Counted from the stretch's first letter, positions 24,571 to 36,602 are shown. The stretch: DNA of 64,000 bases from Acanthornis magna (GCA_036785705.1 JAWUZG010000001.1:62001-126000), one strand, 5' to 3'. Numbers and translations are program-made. The notes: generated from the sequence alone by a model not told the origin.

Positions 24571-25036
24571 CCAACTGAAAGGAATAAGGGAGTGTCTTTA
24601 CAAACAAACTGCTGGGAAGCTAAAACCCATACTGAGAGAGAAGAAACAATGGGAAGGATTTCCATAGGAATTCCACTGATTGACTCCCCCAAGACTGTGT
24701 TAATAAACTATAGGAACAGAGATATAAGAAAAAGAAAAAAGGGGGGCTTTGTATTAAGGGTTTCTACATTTAGGATAAATATATATTACTGTGTCTGCTT
24801 TAGGCGTTCCGGAGAGTCTGAACCTCTCGAGTACCTCAGCCAATGGGAAAAGAGAGAGGGAACTGTGGCTGGGAAATTCGGATAAAAAGAGGCTGAGTCC
24901 TCTAGCAATTGGAGAGACCCCATGGGAAATGCCCATGAGCTCTCCCTTTATTCATGAATAAAGTTACAGGACTGCTCTGTCTCATTTTTGGACATAAACC
25001 TCTGGTGTTTGTGGATTAATTTTTCCTGACACCAAC
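24571..25036 (+). mobile_element. solo LTR of an endogenous retrovirus with 5-bp target duplication
   Basis: The element spans 24576-25031 (456 bases), starts TGAAAGG and ends CCTGACA, giving the TG...CA termini of an LTR. It is flanked by identical CCAAC at 24571-24575 and 25032-25036. Inside, in the order expected for the plus strand, are CCAAT (24840-24844), a TATA-like ATAAAAAG (24882-24889) and AATAAA (24957-24962). The immediate flanking duplication means no internal proviral sequence remains, as after LTR-LTR recombination. A 5-bp duplication fits ERVL- or some ERV1-type integration. It carries no gene. Confidence 0.88.
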
Positions 25037-25639
25037 CATGGGGTATCAGTGCCGATTTAATACCAGAGAATCCACTCCTGAAGCCTCAGGGATGCTTGTT
25101 GAGGTGCCATGGGTGATACAGAGGAGTAAAATTGTCCTGGTTTCCCAAATGGAGTTGAGTTCACATCCCAGCAGGGGCCATTTCAGCATCTGCTGTCTTT
25201 CCTTGCAGGCCCTGGGTCAGTCATTCACTGCAGATTAATTCCAAGGGTTTTGGGCACTCCTTTGCTACACTCTGTGCTTGGAATCCATTTGTTTATCCCA
25301 TAAGGCAAGAGGAGATCATTTCCAGGCAGATCTTTACCATGGATTAGACTGGACTAGAGGAGAAATGCAGCAGGAGGACAAATGTGCAGACCCCATTGCA
25401 CCCAGGAATTTACCCAGAGCCCTTTCAAATCCACACTCGGAAATAAAAGACAACCAAACACCGATTTCCTTGGGTGTGGCAGATTCCCAGTGCCCAGCCC
25501 CGGGCTGGTGTTTGCTGGGCACTGCCCTTGTCCTCAGGACATTTGTGACCCCAGGGACACCCAGCTCAGGGAATAGCAAGCCCAGAGTGGGGTGTTTTCC
25601 CCCCAGAAAATACTCTTTCCGTGCTGCTTCAGGATAAAA

Positions 25640-26790
25640 CTGACCAGCATCATTTCCGTGAGTTTTTAAGGAAATGAGAGAACTGAGGATTGAAAACAGC
25701 TCCAGAGTAAATGTGTTTCAGAGATAGGTTCTTGATGAATGGGATTTTCCTCGCCGAAATCAAATTGTGAAGTCAAGCATTAGAGGACTAAAATCCTTTT
25801 CTGTATTTTCTATTTTGTCATGGTTTGTTTTCTGATAGGAGTTACCAGTGTGACCAAAGGATTTATCATTTTTTTGTTTTAACTTCACTCTTCAGTGAAC
25901 TCATTATATCATAAATTCCTTCTCATGCAACATCAGACTGTTTTACTTTTATGACTGTGCCATTAAAGGAAGAAAAAAAAAGAAGAAAATCAAGAAACCC
26001 CACAGCCTAGATCAGCTTTTAACTTTCTGTGAAAAGAAATAGAATCAGTTTGAGTTCCTAAAAGTATCATCTCCATTTTCATCATCCTTCAGGAATATGA
26101 AAATTGTAGCTGATCAATTTTCTTCTGCCATAATAGTTAATTTCTAATAACTGGGAAATGTCTTAAGACTCACTCAGGTTATTCAGCCATCCATTTATGG
26201 GTGCCATTCCTTAGTGTTTTCATATATTCTGCAGTGAAAGCTATTAAGTCTCTTCTGTCATCCTGAAACCTTTTGCTAGATGAGGAAAAGTGAATTAAAA
26301 GTTAGTTATATAACCTGCAGAACCAAATGACGACTTAAATATAGCACACTCTGCAGTATGTGAACTTAGCAATTAATCTGGAGCTAATATTCCTCTTATT
26401 TGTCATTAATTTGTGGACAAAATGGTTTCTCCCAAGGTTAACATTTTCATTATCATCTGCAAACGACGGTACATCACCAAAGTTCAAGCCATTTGAATGT
26501 AGAGCACTTTTTACATTTTTAAATATTCCTAATTCAGTTTTTATTGCCCTCTTGAAAATAATTAGGCAGAAAATGGATTATTCCTCTTTCAATGAACAAC
26601 TATTGGAAACATTCTGAAATTTCATGCTTTCAGGCACCGGTGGCCACAGAGAGAAATATGCCCTTTCAACCAAGCCCTTAATTATTTTATCAATTGAAAG
26701 GGGATCTAATATATTGTTGGTAATACACAAAGCATTGTCCTCCAAATCTGTATGATTCTATCTGTGGGTTAATCCTGAAAAATAATTAAC
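25640..26790. other. candidate conserved noncoding block, AT-rich and repeat-free
   Basis: More than 1.1 kb without CR1, LTR or simple repeats, AT-rich, with many homeodomain-type ATTA cores (for example 26141, 26371, 26405 and 26681). No frame beyond 85 codons. The texture resembles vertebrate enhancer or conserved noncoding DNA, but conservation cannot be judged from a single sequence. Confidence 0.35.
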
Positions 26791-27389
26791 TGCCCCAATC
26801 CAGTGATCCACACAAAGAGCTACAATAATAACACCGCAATACACCTCTGTCGCTCCTCCAGAACAAAAACCTTTCAAGAGTTTTGTTTTTAGGAGCTGCA
26901 ATAGATCTATTTTTATCATCTTTTATATTCCCGTGCTTCCCTGTATTTGCCAGTCCACGTGAAGTAACTTGGAAACAATATTTGTGCTGGACAAGGCCTT
27001 TTGCTTTCCCTATTGATCCATTCCCATTCTCTGGGAAGGAGCAGAGGATTCTGGCTGAGTGCGTTTGGACCTGGACCATTGATAAGGACTGATCCAGGTT
27101 GGGATATAATTCAATTAACTCACAAAAACCATGGACAGAGTCCTCAGATTTGACATGGGGTCATGGTTGCTTTGCTTGATTCATCCCCTGCATGTGCTGG
27201 CCCAATGATTTTTAGAAAATGTGCCCCATCTGGGCCAGATTTAGCTCACAATAAACACGTGAGAGAAAGTTTTCTTTGGAGACCAAGGGGTGGGGTGTCC
27301 AGGGCTACCCCCCTGTACTTCCAGCAGACTGGATCTGTTCAGGAAGGCACAGATTTTTGGATTTTGGGGGGAAATCCACTCATGTGTAA

Positions 27390-27670
27390 CATTGGGAGAA
27401 GAGAGTCAGGCTCCTGCCTAAGAAAAAAAGATGGGAAACAACGAATTAGGCTTTATTTAAGAGATGGGCAGCCACAAGCTGAGGACTCTGGTGATCAGCC
27501 AGACCAAGTGCACTCCTACGTGTTCAGTTGCCATGGAGACAGGCAGGTTTTTATGAACCTCTTCCCAAAAAAATCACCCCAATTAGATCTGCCTTCATGC
27601 ATCACATATGCTTGAACTGTTCCCTGAGGTTCCCTAAGTAGTTGTGACTGATTCATTCTCCTTGCTGACA
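27390..27670 (-). mobile_element. possible LTR fragment, minus strand
   Basis: On the minus strand a TATA-like ATAAAAA (27548-27554) precedes AATAAA (27452-27457). The intervening sequence holds an X-box-like GTTGCCATGGAGAC (27527-27540). The arrangement resembles the R/U5 part of an avian LTR. No terminal TG...CA pair with a target duplication was found, so this could equally be unique sequence. Confidence 0.35.
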
Positions 27671-28559
27671 TCTAAAGAAATAACCTTCACTTCCCAGATC
27701 CTGGCCCAGGTTGAATTCTGGTTTCATCCCTCCACAGTTTCCCCACAGCCCCAAATAGGTCACTCGCTGCTGTGTGAGTGCTTTTTTTTTTTGTAGCTAA
27801 AAAAGCTCCAATCCAGAATTCCCACCAGGGAGAAATTCCTGTCAGAAAGCAAGGAAAAGAGCAAAGTTTGGAGGCAGGACACGGGAAAGAGGAGGAGGAG
27901 GCATCAGGGTGTCTGTCTCATGCTGTTTGACAGCTACAGAGGTTCCTCGCAACAAAAAATCTGATGTTTCACAACCTGATCGTGCTCAGCGTGGCAGAGG
28001 CAGCACCGATGAGCTTTGTGTGGATCAGGGACTGGGACAGGTCAGCTTTAGGCTTCTCTTTTTATTCTGAGTTGTTCAGGGCAGCTCTGACAGACTGGAG
28101 GTTGCGTTTCTATCGTCACCAGGGCATTACTGCGTTGCTCAAATGTTCTCTCCCAGGATGTCCCATCACCTTCAGACAAAACCTTGCAAGATTGGTGGGT
28201 CCTCCCATGATTTCAGAGTGAGAAAAATGAGGATAAATGCCCCTTTGAAGACCTGGGTGGGATTCCTTTAGCTGAATGTAAAATCTGTGCATTAGGCGCT
28301 CACATGGGGGTCCCTCTGTTGCCTTTAGGGAGATCCTGACACTTCCAGGGAATGATTCAGCTCAGCCAAATGCAGAGTCAGGATTAAGGCAGGAGCTGAT
28401 TTCACTCCAGTGCCTGTCAGAGGAGAGTTCAGCACAGCTGAGGCTCTGGCAATAAGGTTTGATTCATGTTAATCCCATATAAACACCTCTAAATTCAGCC
28501 CCGTGCTGGATCCAGCTCAGGAGCCACCAGTTCCCACTGACTATCACCAGCCCTGTTGG

Positions 28560-28720
28560 GAAATTTTAATAACACTGACTAATGCAGTTTTACAGAGAAA
28601 CGCCACTTTTAGTGATTAATCTTCGGTGAATTGTTGCAAAATTCAGGGGGGTGGATGAAATGAACATTTTGGAAGGCAGAAAGAGCATTATGTTAATTAG
28701 CTGCAATCATAAAGGGAGGA
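28560..28720. other. candidate conserved noncoding element
   Basis: AT-rich, repeat-free segment with several homeodomain-type sites, including 'gattaatc' (28614-28621) and 'gttaattagc' (28692-28701). Low coding potential. Regulatory function is inference only. Confidence 0.3.
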
Positions 28721-29399
28721 GAAAGCTTCTCCAAAAGCTGCACTCCTCTGATTTACAAGGATTTCAGCTGATTTTGCTGAAGCTGATTTTGGACTCCGTC
28801 TGAAAGGTCATTTCCAACCCAAATGAGTCAAAGTTTTAAGGGATGAAATTACTATTAAAAACTCACATTAAAGCGCAAGGTGCTTGCATAACTGTATTAC
28901 AACTGGTTATGAAAAGAATAATGGGAACTCTTCTGGCGGCTAAAGCAATTTTTCCTGCACACTTTGTGATGATTTGGGAGCTGAAATTACAGGATTACAA
29001 CGTTGACCTCTACAAGTTGCCACACAATCAGCTCAGCCTTGAGAGACTGTGGTCACATGAAGAGTTTCCAGATGCAACACAGAGACTCAAAGAGGTTCTC
29101 TGGTTGGTTCTCTGCTGTTTCTAAACACCCAAACAAAAATTCAGCCTTTGTGCCGGTGGATCTGAAATCAGGTGAGTTTCTGTTCTCCACGAGAAGCTCT
29201 TCACGGGGATATTATAAGCCAAGGCTGGAGAACATCTTTTGTGTTGTTTAAACCACCCAAGCCATAAAGAAGACTCTTAACTTTGAATTTATGAACCCCA
29301 TTAACTTCCCCAGGAAAAGTCCCTCTCTCTTATTAAATCATTCCCTGGCAAGAGACAACCACACAAGTCATCCTTGGAGGAGGGAAAATACGGCGCTGC

Positions 29400-29740
29400 T
29401 TTAGAGGCTTCCAGATAAAAATTAATTAGCAAAACTTACTGTGTAAATTCAGCAATATGCAAATGAGAGCAAATCCGAAGGCGTGTGTGCAGGGCTGAGC
29501 TGGTGCTGAATTACTGTTATATTATGCATAAAAAGTATAAATAGTTTACCTGTTCCATGAAATTTTAAGAGATTTGTGATGTAATTGGGGATAATAATGA
29601 TTCCATTAAATATACATACAGGGACAGAAAATATTTTGTGTAATTTATGGCTTCTACGGATTCTACAATCACAGTTTATAGATCTAAAAGCGAAATTATT
29701 TTTTTCCATTTTAATTAAGGTTTAACAGGTTGCGTGCTAC
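29400..29740. other. candidate conserved noncoding element with POU/homeodomain motifs
   Basis: Repeat-free, AT-rich block. It holds ATTAATTAG (29421-29429), the POU octamer ATGCAAAT (29457-29464), the palindrome TTATGCATAA (29522-29531) and TTAATTAA (29711-29718). Their density is high for 340 bases. This is the best enhancer-like candidate in the window by motif content; activity is not shown. Confidence 0.38.
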
Positions 29741-30451
29741 TGCAGTTCTTAATATTCTCAGTAATGGTGAAATATATTTCTTGAAAAGAGGGGAGGGTGA
29801 ACTTTATTGAACATTTTTTGTGCTTTTGAACAAAAATTGCCTCCTGAGAGTCACAGGCAGCATTTTCCCAGAGTGTGCTCCAATCCATCTCCTTTTCCAG
29901 GGCTGGCAGCGTGGATTTGGGGGTGCCCCAGGGACAGCAGGCACAAGGTGTGCAGATATTCACTCTCCCTAAGCCCAGACATGATTTGTTGCTCACAACG
30001 TGGACCCCTGTCGGTGTGCAAATGTGTTACGTTCAAGATAACTTCATCTACTGCCGGGAAGAGAGGACAGAGCAGGAAAACTGTCGGGAAGAGTCCTGGA
30101 CGGTTATCCATGACCTGTTTGGGAGGGCTGGGCAGCAGCTCCAGTGCTGAGTGCAGCCGAGGCTGGAAGGAGCTCGGTGTGAATTTCCAGCTGGAATTCC
30201 TTTGATTTAACCTTAGACATCACCTGGCCACGGAGCAGAGTTTGTCTCTGAAGCAGCCACCCCCACACCTTCTCAGCCTCCAAGGTACAATCCATCATTT
30301 TCCCCTGGAGGCAGTGGGGAAAATTATGGATTTTGGGGTCTGGAAGTGTTCCTTTCTCCCACTGCCCACAGGGTTTGTCCAAGTGACTGCGCAAGAGTGG
30401 ATTTTTAAAAAAAAACAACTTAAACCAGGACTGAGGGAAGCTCCCCAAGCA

Positions 30452-30842
30452 GATCAGAACCTGGAGAAGAAAAAGCTCCGGGGAGACCCTACAGAATCTT
30501 CTAGTACCTAAAGGAGCTATGAGAGAGCTGGAGAAGAACTTTGGACAAGGGATGGAGAGGTAGGACAGAGGGGAATGGCTTGGCAGTGCCAGAGGGCAGG
30601 GCCAGATGGGATCTTGGGAATTGGGAATTGCTGCCGGGGAGGGTGGGGAGGGGCTGGGCTGGAATTGCCAGAGCAGCTGTGGCTGCCCCTGGATCCCTGC
30701 AGTGTCCCAGGCCAGGCTGGACAGGGCTTGGAGCAGCCTGGGACAGTGGCAGGTGTCCCTGCCATGGCAGGAATTGCAATGAGATGATCTTTAAGGTCTC
30801 CTCCAACCCAAACCATTCCATGATTCCATGATTCCATGATTA
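30452..30842 (+). mobile_element. CR1 LINE 3' end with intact tail, longer copy
   Basis: Plus-oriented CR1 of about 390 bases: 'agaacctggagaagaaaaag', 'ctccggggagaccct', 'agtacctaaaggagctatga', 'ccagagcagctgtggctgcc', 'aggccaggctggacaggg', 'ccaacccaaaccattcc', then about three ATTCCATG units (30816-30842). It is 5'-truncated. Overlapping open frames across it on both strands are repeat artefacts. Confidence 0.95.
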
Positions 30843-31676
30843 GATAGCTTGTTTCGAGCTGCCATAATTTAACCCTTCTCCCACCTCAGCAGCTCCCACG
30901 TTGGGCACAGGCAAAGCCCTTGCACCACATCTGGAGGCAGGAGGATCACAAGATGTCACTGCCTCTTAGCCAGGAACATTGTTCCTGTGATTTTCCAGCT
31001 CATCTTGTTCATGTTGTGTCCCTAAACCGAGCTGTGCAGTGATTGCTTTGCATAAAAGACATGAATTTGAGTTGTGGGCACTGTCATTAGACATCTGAAA
31101 CGGGGAAAGATGAATCCTGTCACGATTCCACTCGGGCAAGTGGGCAATTAACGTTTCTTTCCCCTTCCCACACTGTGTTACGGATTTATGTGGTAAAAGG
31201 GGCAACAAAGAAGTGCTCTAACGTGAATTATTTAGCCCAAAGAATTACTGTGTGCCTTTCCATCATTTGAGTCATGGCATAGATCTGATTAACAAAATGC
31301 ATCATGCATCAGTCTGCCCTCGGGCCCCTTCCTGGGAGAAATGGGAGCTCTTTTCATGGAGACCGGGCATGAGAGAGCAAAATCTGGGGTTTTACTGTGA
31401 CAGGGGAGATGAGGAAAGAACTTCAGGATAAGAGCATCAGGATGCTGGAACAGGGAAAGGCTCCTTGATCACCAGAGATCCGGGAGGAACAATGGTTTTG
31501 CTCCCTGAAAAAGCAGTGATCAGGATTGCCCCAAGGTTCAGAACAATCTTCTCGATTTCCCCATACTTTTCACTGTTTCCTAATATCAAAGTTATTTTGC
31601 TGCAGTTTGACCCCACGGCTTTCCTGTCCTGCCTGCAATGTCCATGGAGAATTTTGCCTTTATGGCATAAAAAGGA

Positions 31677-31739
31677 CTATGGGGTGGACACCACTGCCAG
31701 AGAAAGGCGCTTAAATGTGGGGGTTTATCCACCCCATAG
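31677..31739. repeat. 12-bp perfect inverted repeat
   Basis: CTATGGGGTGGA at 31677-31688 is the exact reverse complement of TCCACCCCATAG at 31728-31739, with a 39-base spacer. This could form a hairpin in single-stranded nucleic acid. No terminal-repeat element is recognised around it. Confidence 0.85.
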
Positions 31740-32134
31740 GGATGGAGCAGTGCTGGTGCCAGAGCAATCGGTAAGAACCAGCAGGAAGAGCAACAGAACA
31801 GAGAGGGAAGCAGGTATCTTGTTTATTTTCCTTTTTCATAAGGGGAAAAAAATGAAACTTATAAAAATTGCATGAGCTGGGTCACGCAGGAATTCTGCAA
31901 CAGAGCTGGAAACTGCATCCAAGCCTTCAGAGAGCCTAGAGGAGCTGTAATAGCTTCGTTGCCAACACTTTCTCCTTTTTCAGCAGCTGCAAATGACAAT
32001 CACAGATCCAAACAAACCAAACCTTTGAAAAAAAAAAGTGGAAAAGTACAAAAAACTCCCTTCCTTGGTCAGAAAGGACCTGCAGAAAACCAAGGGATGG
32101 CAAATTCAGATGTACAGGCAGGAATGTGTAGGAC

Positions 32135-32219
32135 ACGGACCGGTGGTGAGTCTGGCAGTGTTGGGTTAACAGCTGGAATTGATGTTCTTAGGGGGCTTTT
32201 CCAACCTAAATGATTCTGG
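32135..32219 (+). mobile_element. CR1 LINE 3' fragment, diverged
   Basis: Same subfamily as 19150-19292: 'gtggtgagtctggcagtg', 'ttgggttaacagctgga', 'ttttccaacctaaatgattc'. About 85 bases are left and the tail is lost. Confidence 0.72.
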
Positions 32220-33129
32220 GTCAGAGTCAAACCAGAGATCTTGTATGGAAGGTGCTGACCTGGCTGATTTCCGCTTACTCTGGGTCATTTTAGTGTAATT
32301 GTGTGGTTTTTGGGTTCTGCTTCAATTCGAGTTGGTGTAAAACTCCAAACTTGTCTTGCCTGGTGCTGGAAAATCAAAGACATGGAGCATTTCCCTTATT
32401 TGTTGTCCACCATCACACCAAAGGGTGCCCACATCTCCCAATTCCTCCCAAAACCAAGCAGCACTGACATATTTTCCACATATTCCACACATGAGGATAG
32501 GTCCTGAGAGAGAACAAGTCTGGAAAAGCCAAGGCACAAATTTTAACAAGGTGGGGACACACATAAAACAACTAATTTCTTCCCTCCTGAACCCAAGTCA
32601 TTCCTCTTTCACGCAGGCATTGCCTTCTGGCCACCCTCTGCTCGCATCTCCTTACAGCAAAAACCCAAACAGGAGTGGAGACCTTCATCACCTCCTCAAA
32701 TTTCAGACAGAAAGCAGGAAAAAGCTGAAGTTAACATGCCATGCCAGGTCGTTTCATCAAAGAAAGAGGGATTAGCAAGCAGGAGATGAAAAGTTTCCCC
32801 TGCGTGAGCCATCTGGCAATCCCAGTCAATGTAGACACAACCAGGAAGCCTTTCCTGACCTGGCAGCCTGTGGGATCATGGGCTGGGAGTGGGATCAGCA
32901 GGATGGGTTTGTGACCCCCAGCCCTACAAGGACCCTCAGTTCCTTTCCAACCCCCTTTTTCTCAAAACCAGAAATGGAGAAAAGAAAACAACCCAACCCA
33001 AGCTTCCCCCGAGAGACTGATTTATTCTGTGCTGGCAGGAAAAAGAGGAGACAACGTGAACTGGAGACAACAAATGCAATTAAAAGGGAAGGGAGGCATT
33101 CCCTGAAATGGCTGTTTCCGGAAGGCAAT

Positions 33130-33300
33130 ATGCTGTGGATTAGAACGTCTCAGGCCCGGAGTGGCACCATATGGCAAAACTCCCTCCATCCCACATTAAA
33201 TCCTGGCATTTTGCAGCTGTCAAGATTAAGCTGTTTGTATGAGTAACATTGTAGTTTGCTTATAGGGAAATAATGTGTAGCCAGTTATGATTAATCAAGG
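33130..33300. other. candidate conserved noncoding element
   Basis: Repeat-free block containing a CCATATGG-type palindrome (33167-33174), an AAGATTAAG site (33224-33232) and TGATTAATCA (33288-33297). Coding potential is low. Function is inference. Confidence 0.3.
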
Positions 33301-33382
33301 TGTCCAAAAGCTGCTGCGGGCGCCTGGAAGAGATTGGCTTCCATGGCAGGAGCTTTGTCTCTTAAATTATTGACATATTTCT

Positions 33383-33432
33383 CCTTTTTTTTTTTTTTTT
33401 TTCTTTTTTCCCCCCTTTTTTTCTCCTTCTGT
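33383..33432. repeat. polypyrimidine (T-rich) tract
   Basis: Nearly continuous T with a few C over about 50 bases. It creates the F-rich start of an otherwise unremarkable 205-codon plus-strand frame (33334-33951), which I do not regard as a gene. Confidence 0.85.
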
Positions 33433-34229
33433 GTGTGCTGCTTTTTCCTCTCCTCCCCAGGGCACATGAGGACTTGGGAAGAGGCAGATTTCATCCCCAG
33501 GCAGCCCCGTGGTCCTCCCAGGAAAAATCCAGGAGATAGGGCTGGCTCCATCTTTCAGCTGACAGATGAGGCTTTTGCTGCACTGACCCGAGTGGGCACA
33601 AGGCTGATCCTTTCAGACCAGAATATGCCCCTTTTTCCCCCAAAAAACCCAGCCTTTGGAAATCTGGAGGCTCTTCTCTGCACTGGGTCATGTTATTTTC
33701 ATTGCAAGAGATGCCGGCCATCCTCTTTCCTGCCAGAAGTTGTGGATGCCTCATCCCTGGGAGTGTCCTTTGACAGGTGTTTGAGTGCCCTTCCTGCTGG
33801 ATTCTCCATTTGGGGGGATTCTCGTGTGCTTTTTTGTCGTTTTGTCCAAATCTTGTTTTTCAAATTGCACATAAGGCAGCCAGCAGCTCCTGATGGGAAG
33901 ACAAGGAACAAGCTCTGCTCCTGCCTATCCCTCTTCGCAGGGAGGCTGTAAAACTTGGTTATTTAAGGGCAGAAAACAGGTGATTTACAGCAGAACAGCT
34001 CCACAGAAATCAATGGGGAGTTACGGTTGAAAATGTTGCATATTGTTCTGAGATCCTCCTGGGAAGTGTTTTATGAGCAGCCTGTCCTGCCTCTGACAGG
34101 TTCCTCTGGACACTTTAATGAGTGACCATTTCAACACCCAAAATCTCTCTCTTACTCTGCGCAAGGTTTTTATTCAGCCTTAACACAAACACACAGGACG
34201 AGCTTTGGGCTCTGGCCTAAAACACTCAC

Positions 34230-34620
34230 ATTTACAGATTATATCCTTTCTTAATGGCAACGCAACAGCCTTTTAATCTGCAGATTCATCACTGTTGTCC
34301 TCCCCCCACAAGCCCCCGAGGAGATTTATCCCTCCTCCTCTGCCCCTATCAACATTTGTTGCTGATTAGTCAATATTTCCAGGCTGATCGTTCGGAATAA
34401 GCTGCCTGGCCAAGGCAGCCACCCCATCTTCCTGGATGAGCCACTTATGGGAAGCAATCCTCTCCATAGGAGGCTGTTAATAGGGGCTGCAGAGAGAGTT
34501 ATAGGTAATCAATGCAGAAATCACATTTGTAAATGGCCCCTGTAGCTGCTTAATTAAGCCCAGCGTTCTGGCATCAGGCATTAAGGCGCTTTAAGGCCTA
34601 TTTGTCTTCACGGAAAGTAT
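34230..34620. other. candidate conserved noncoding element
   Basis: About 390 bases, repeat-free. It includes the 12-base palindrome GCTTAATTAAGC (34548-34559), the 'gattagtcaat' and 'ggtaatcaatg' homeodomain-like sites (near 34363 and 34504), and AGGCGCTTTAAGGCCT (34584-34599). This mix of AT cores within moderate GC is common in developmental enhancers. Conservation was not tested. Confidence 0.35.
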
Positions 34621-36602
34621 CCCAATAATATATTTGCAATTCTGTGCTAACCCAGCCTAATCTCACCTGCCTTTCGTGGATTAGCAGGATAAAGTGATTT
34701 AAATAACGGTGAGGAACTTCTGGGGAAGGTGTGGAATCAATGACAGTGGCAAAGGAATATTTGCTTTTGATGCTCTGCTGAACAAATTGTTTCTCTCTTT
34801 TAACTTTCCTCGTGCGTCTGACACTTTGGATGTGCTCTGCAAACATCTGAGCCACCAGGAACCTTTCCTGTGCTGACAGAGAGCTTGGGATGTGGCAGGG
34901 AGCAGATCATCAGCCAAGTTATTCCTGAAAGAAGGAGAAAAGGAGTGATCCAGAGCCAGGTAGGAGAGTTGAGTTGTTTATGCTGCTGTTGTTGTTGTTA
35001 TTATTATTATTTTATTTTCCACACTCCCTCCTAACAGATGTTCATTTTGGAAATGTCTTTGGGGATTGTTTCTCACACTCCTCTTCCTCTTATCTCTCTT
35101 GCAATTCCTCGTTCTTCACTCCCTCTCCTGCTTCCATCTCCGGTGAAAATTCAGTCTTGGAGCGTGTGATCAGCTGCTCCTGGGAGACTGGGCTGCATCT
35201 CAGGAGCACCTCAGTCAAATCAGTGTCCTCTCCAAAATCCACCTGCTCCCCAGGTGCAAGACATCCAAATTCCTTCTCGGGTTTCCAGACAGCCAACAGC
35301 TGGGACAGAGATAACGAATAGCACATTTCCGAGGGAAAGGCAAACATGCATAATTTGACCAAAATAATTCCCCAAAAGTTAAACTTTTTCCTCCTTCCTG
35401 TCCACTTTTCCACTAAGTCACAGCACAGCCTGATTTTTTTTTTTTTAATTTTTTATTTTTAGGGGTTTTTTTGGGTGGGGGTAAATTTTGGTTAAGTCTA
35501 AAAATGTCGTAACAAGGTACAAGCAATGCCACAGACACGAGGGTTGGGATCCTGGACAAATGTGACTTCATCCCATATTAATAATATCGATTTTTGTCTC
35601 ACTAAGAACCTCAGATATTTAAAATAACTTTTTGCTCCCTGACATTTTTATTTGCCTACTGCCAGCAAATCTTGAAGGAGCCCATGGTGGTGGCACTCTT
35701 TCAGTGAATAAATGTGCAATGACTTTTGGGGGTGACTCCAGACCTCCCTCCTGCCAAGAACTGTGAAATTTGAAAGAATATTGTGCAAATCAAATGGTGG
35801 GAATGTTTCCAGCAGGAAAAAGATTCACTTGGCTGCTGCTGAGCCTGGGAGAAGCCAGGCCCTTGGGTTGTCTGCAAATAGGTGTCATTTTAGACATCCC
35901 ATTCCCTACCTGGCCCCAGCACAATTTCCAAAGGGTTTGGGAGTCTCAGTCTGTGTCACATCTGCTAGCCTGGAGCATCTCAGATGGCACAAGGGAAGGA
36001 AATGTATGATACTTGTCTAGGAAGGAAATTCAGATGTATTTTCTACGATTATGTCGAAGGGAGCTGCTAAACAAAGCCAGGCTGTGCTAGACTAAACAAT
36101 GAGGTGTGGAAAGCCCAAAATCATATCCAGCCTGCTCGGAACTACAGCATCATCCCAGGGGCATGATCCATCTCACCACAACCCTGTGCTTAATGAACAG
36201 GGTCCCTTTTATCACCAGGGCTCACCGTTTGTCCTGCACCTTGTCAGGGTGGGAGATTGAGCCAGAAATCATGGCTGGGCTGGAGGAGTGGGCGCTGGTG
36301 GGATCTGGTCACGGTTCAAGTGCTGTGACCCGTTCTGTCCTTCCAGCTTTCATTAATCTGCTGCTGACAAGGGCACATAAAGCACGGGGTCCTGCTCTCC
36401 CCTGCGCCGGGAGGAGGTGGCAGGGATGTGGGAAGCTGTGCTGGAGGCAGAGAGCTCTGGCGGGGGAAAAATCCTCGGGTGAGAGCAAGGCTGGTGTGTC
36501 CTGAATGTCCACATGTGGAACGTGGCAGAGGAACAGGGCAAAGTGGGGATTGGGATTGAAAAAGGTTAAATAAAACACAAAATCCTCAGGGACAAGGTGG
36601 GA

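Noticed and set aside
28843..29124. 93-codon plus frame with a plausible amphipathic composition
   Set aside because: No family motif, no splice context, and the region looks like noncoding unique DNA.
33334..33951. 205-codon plus-strand frame starting with a hydrophobic F-rich segment
   Set aside because: The hydrophobic start is a poly-T tract. The rest has no motif, and a minus-strand frame overlaps it.
35507..35520. GTCGTAACAAGGTA, identical to a conserved small-subunit rRNA 3' segment
   Set aside because: The match is about 14 bases with no similarity on either side, so neither an rRNA gene nor a nuclear mitochondrial insert is supported.
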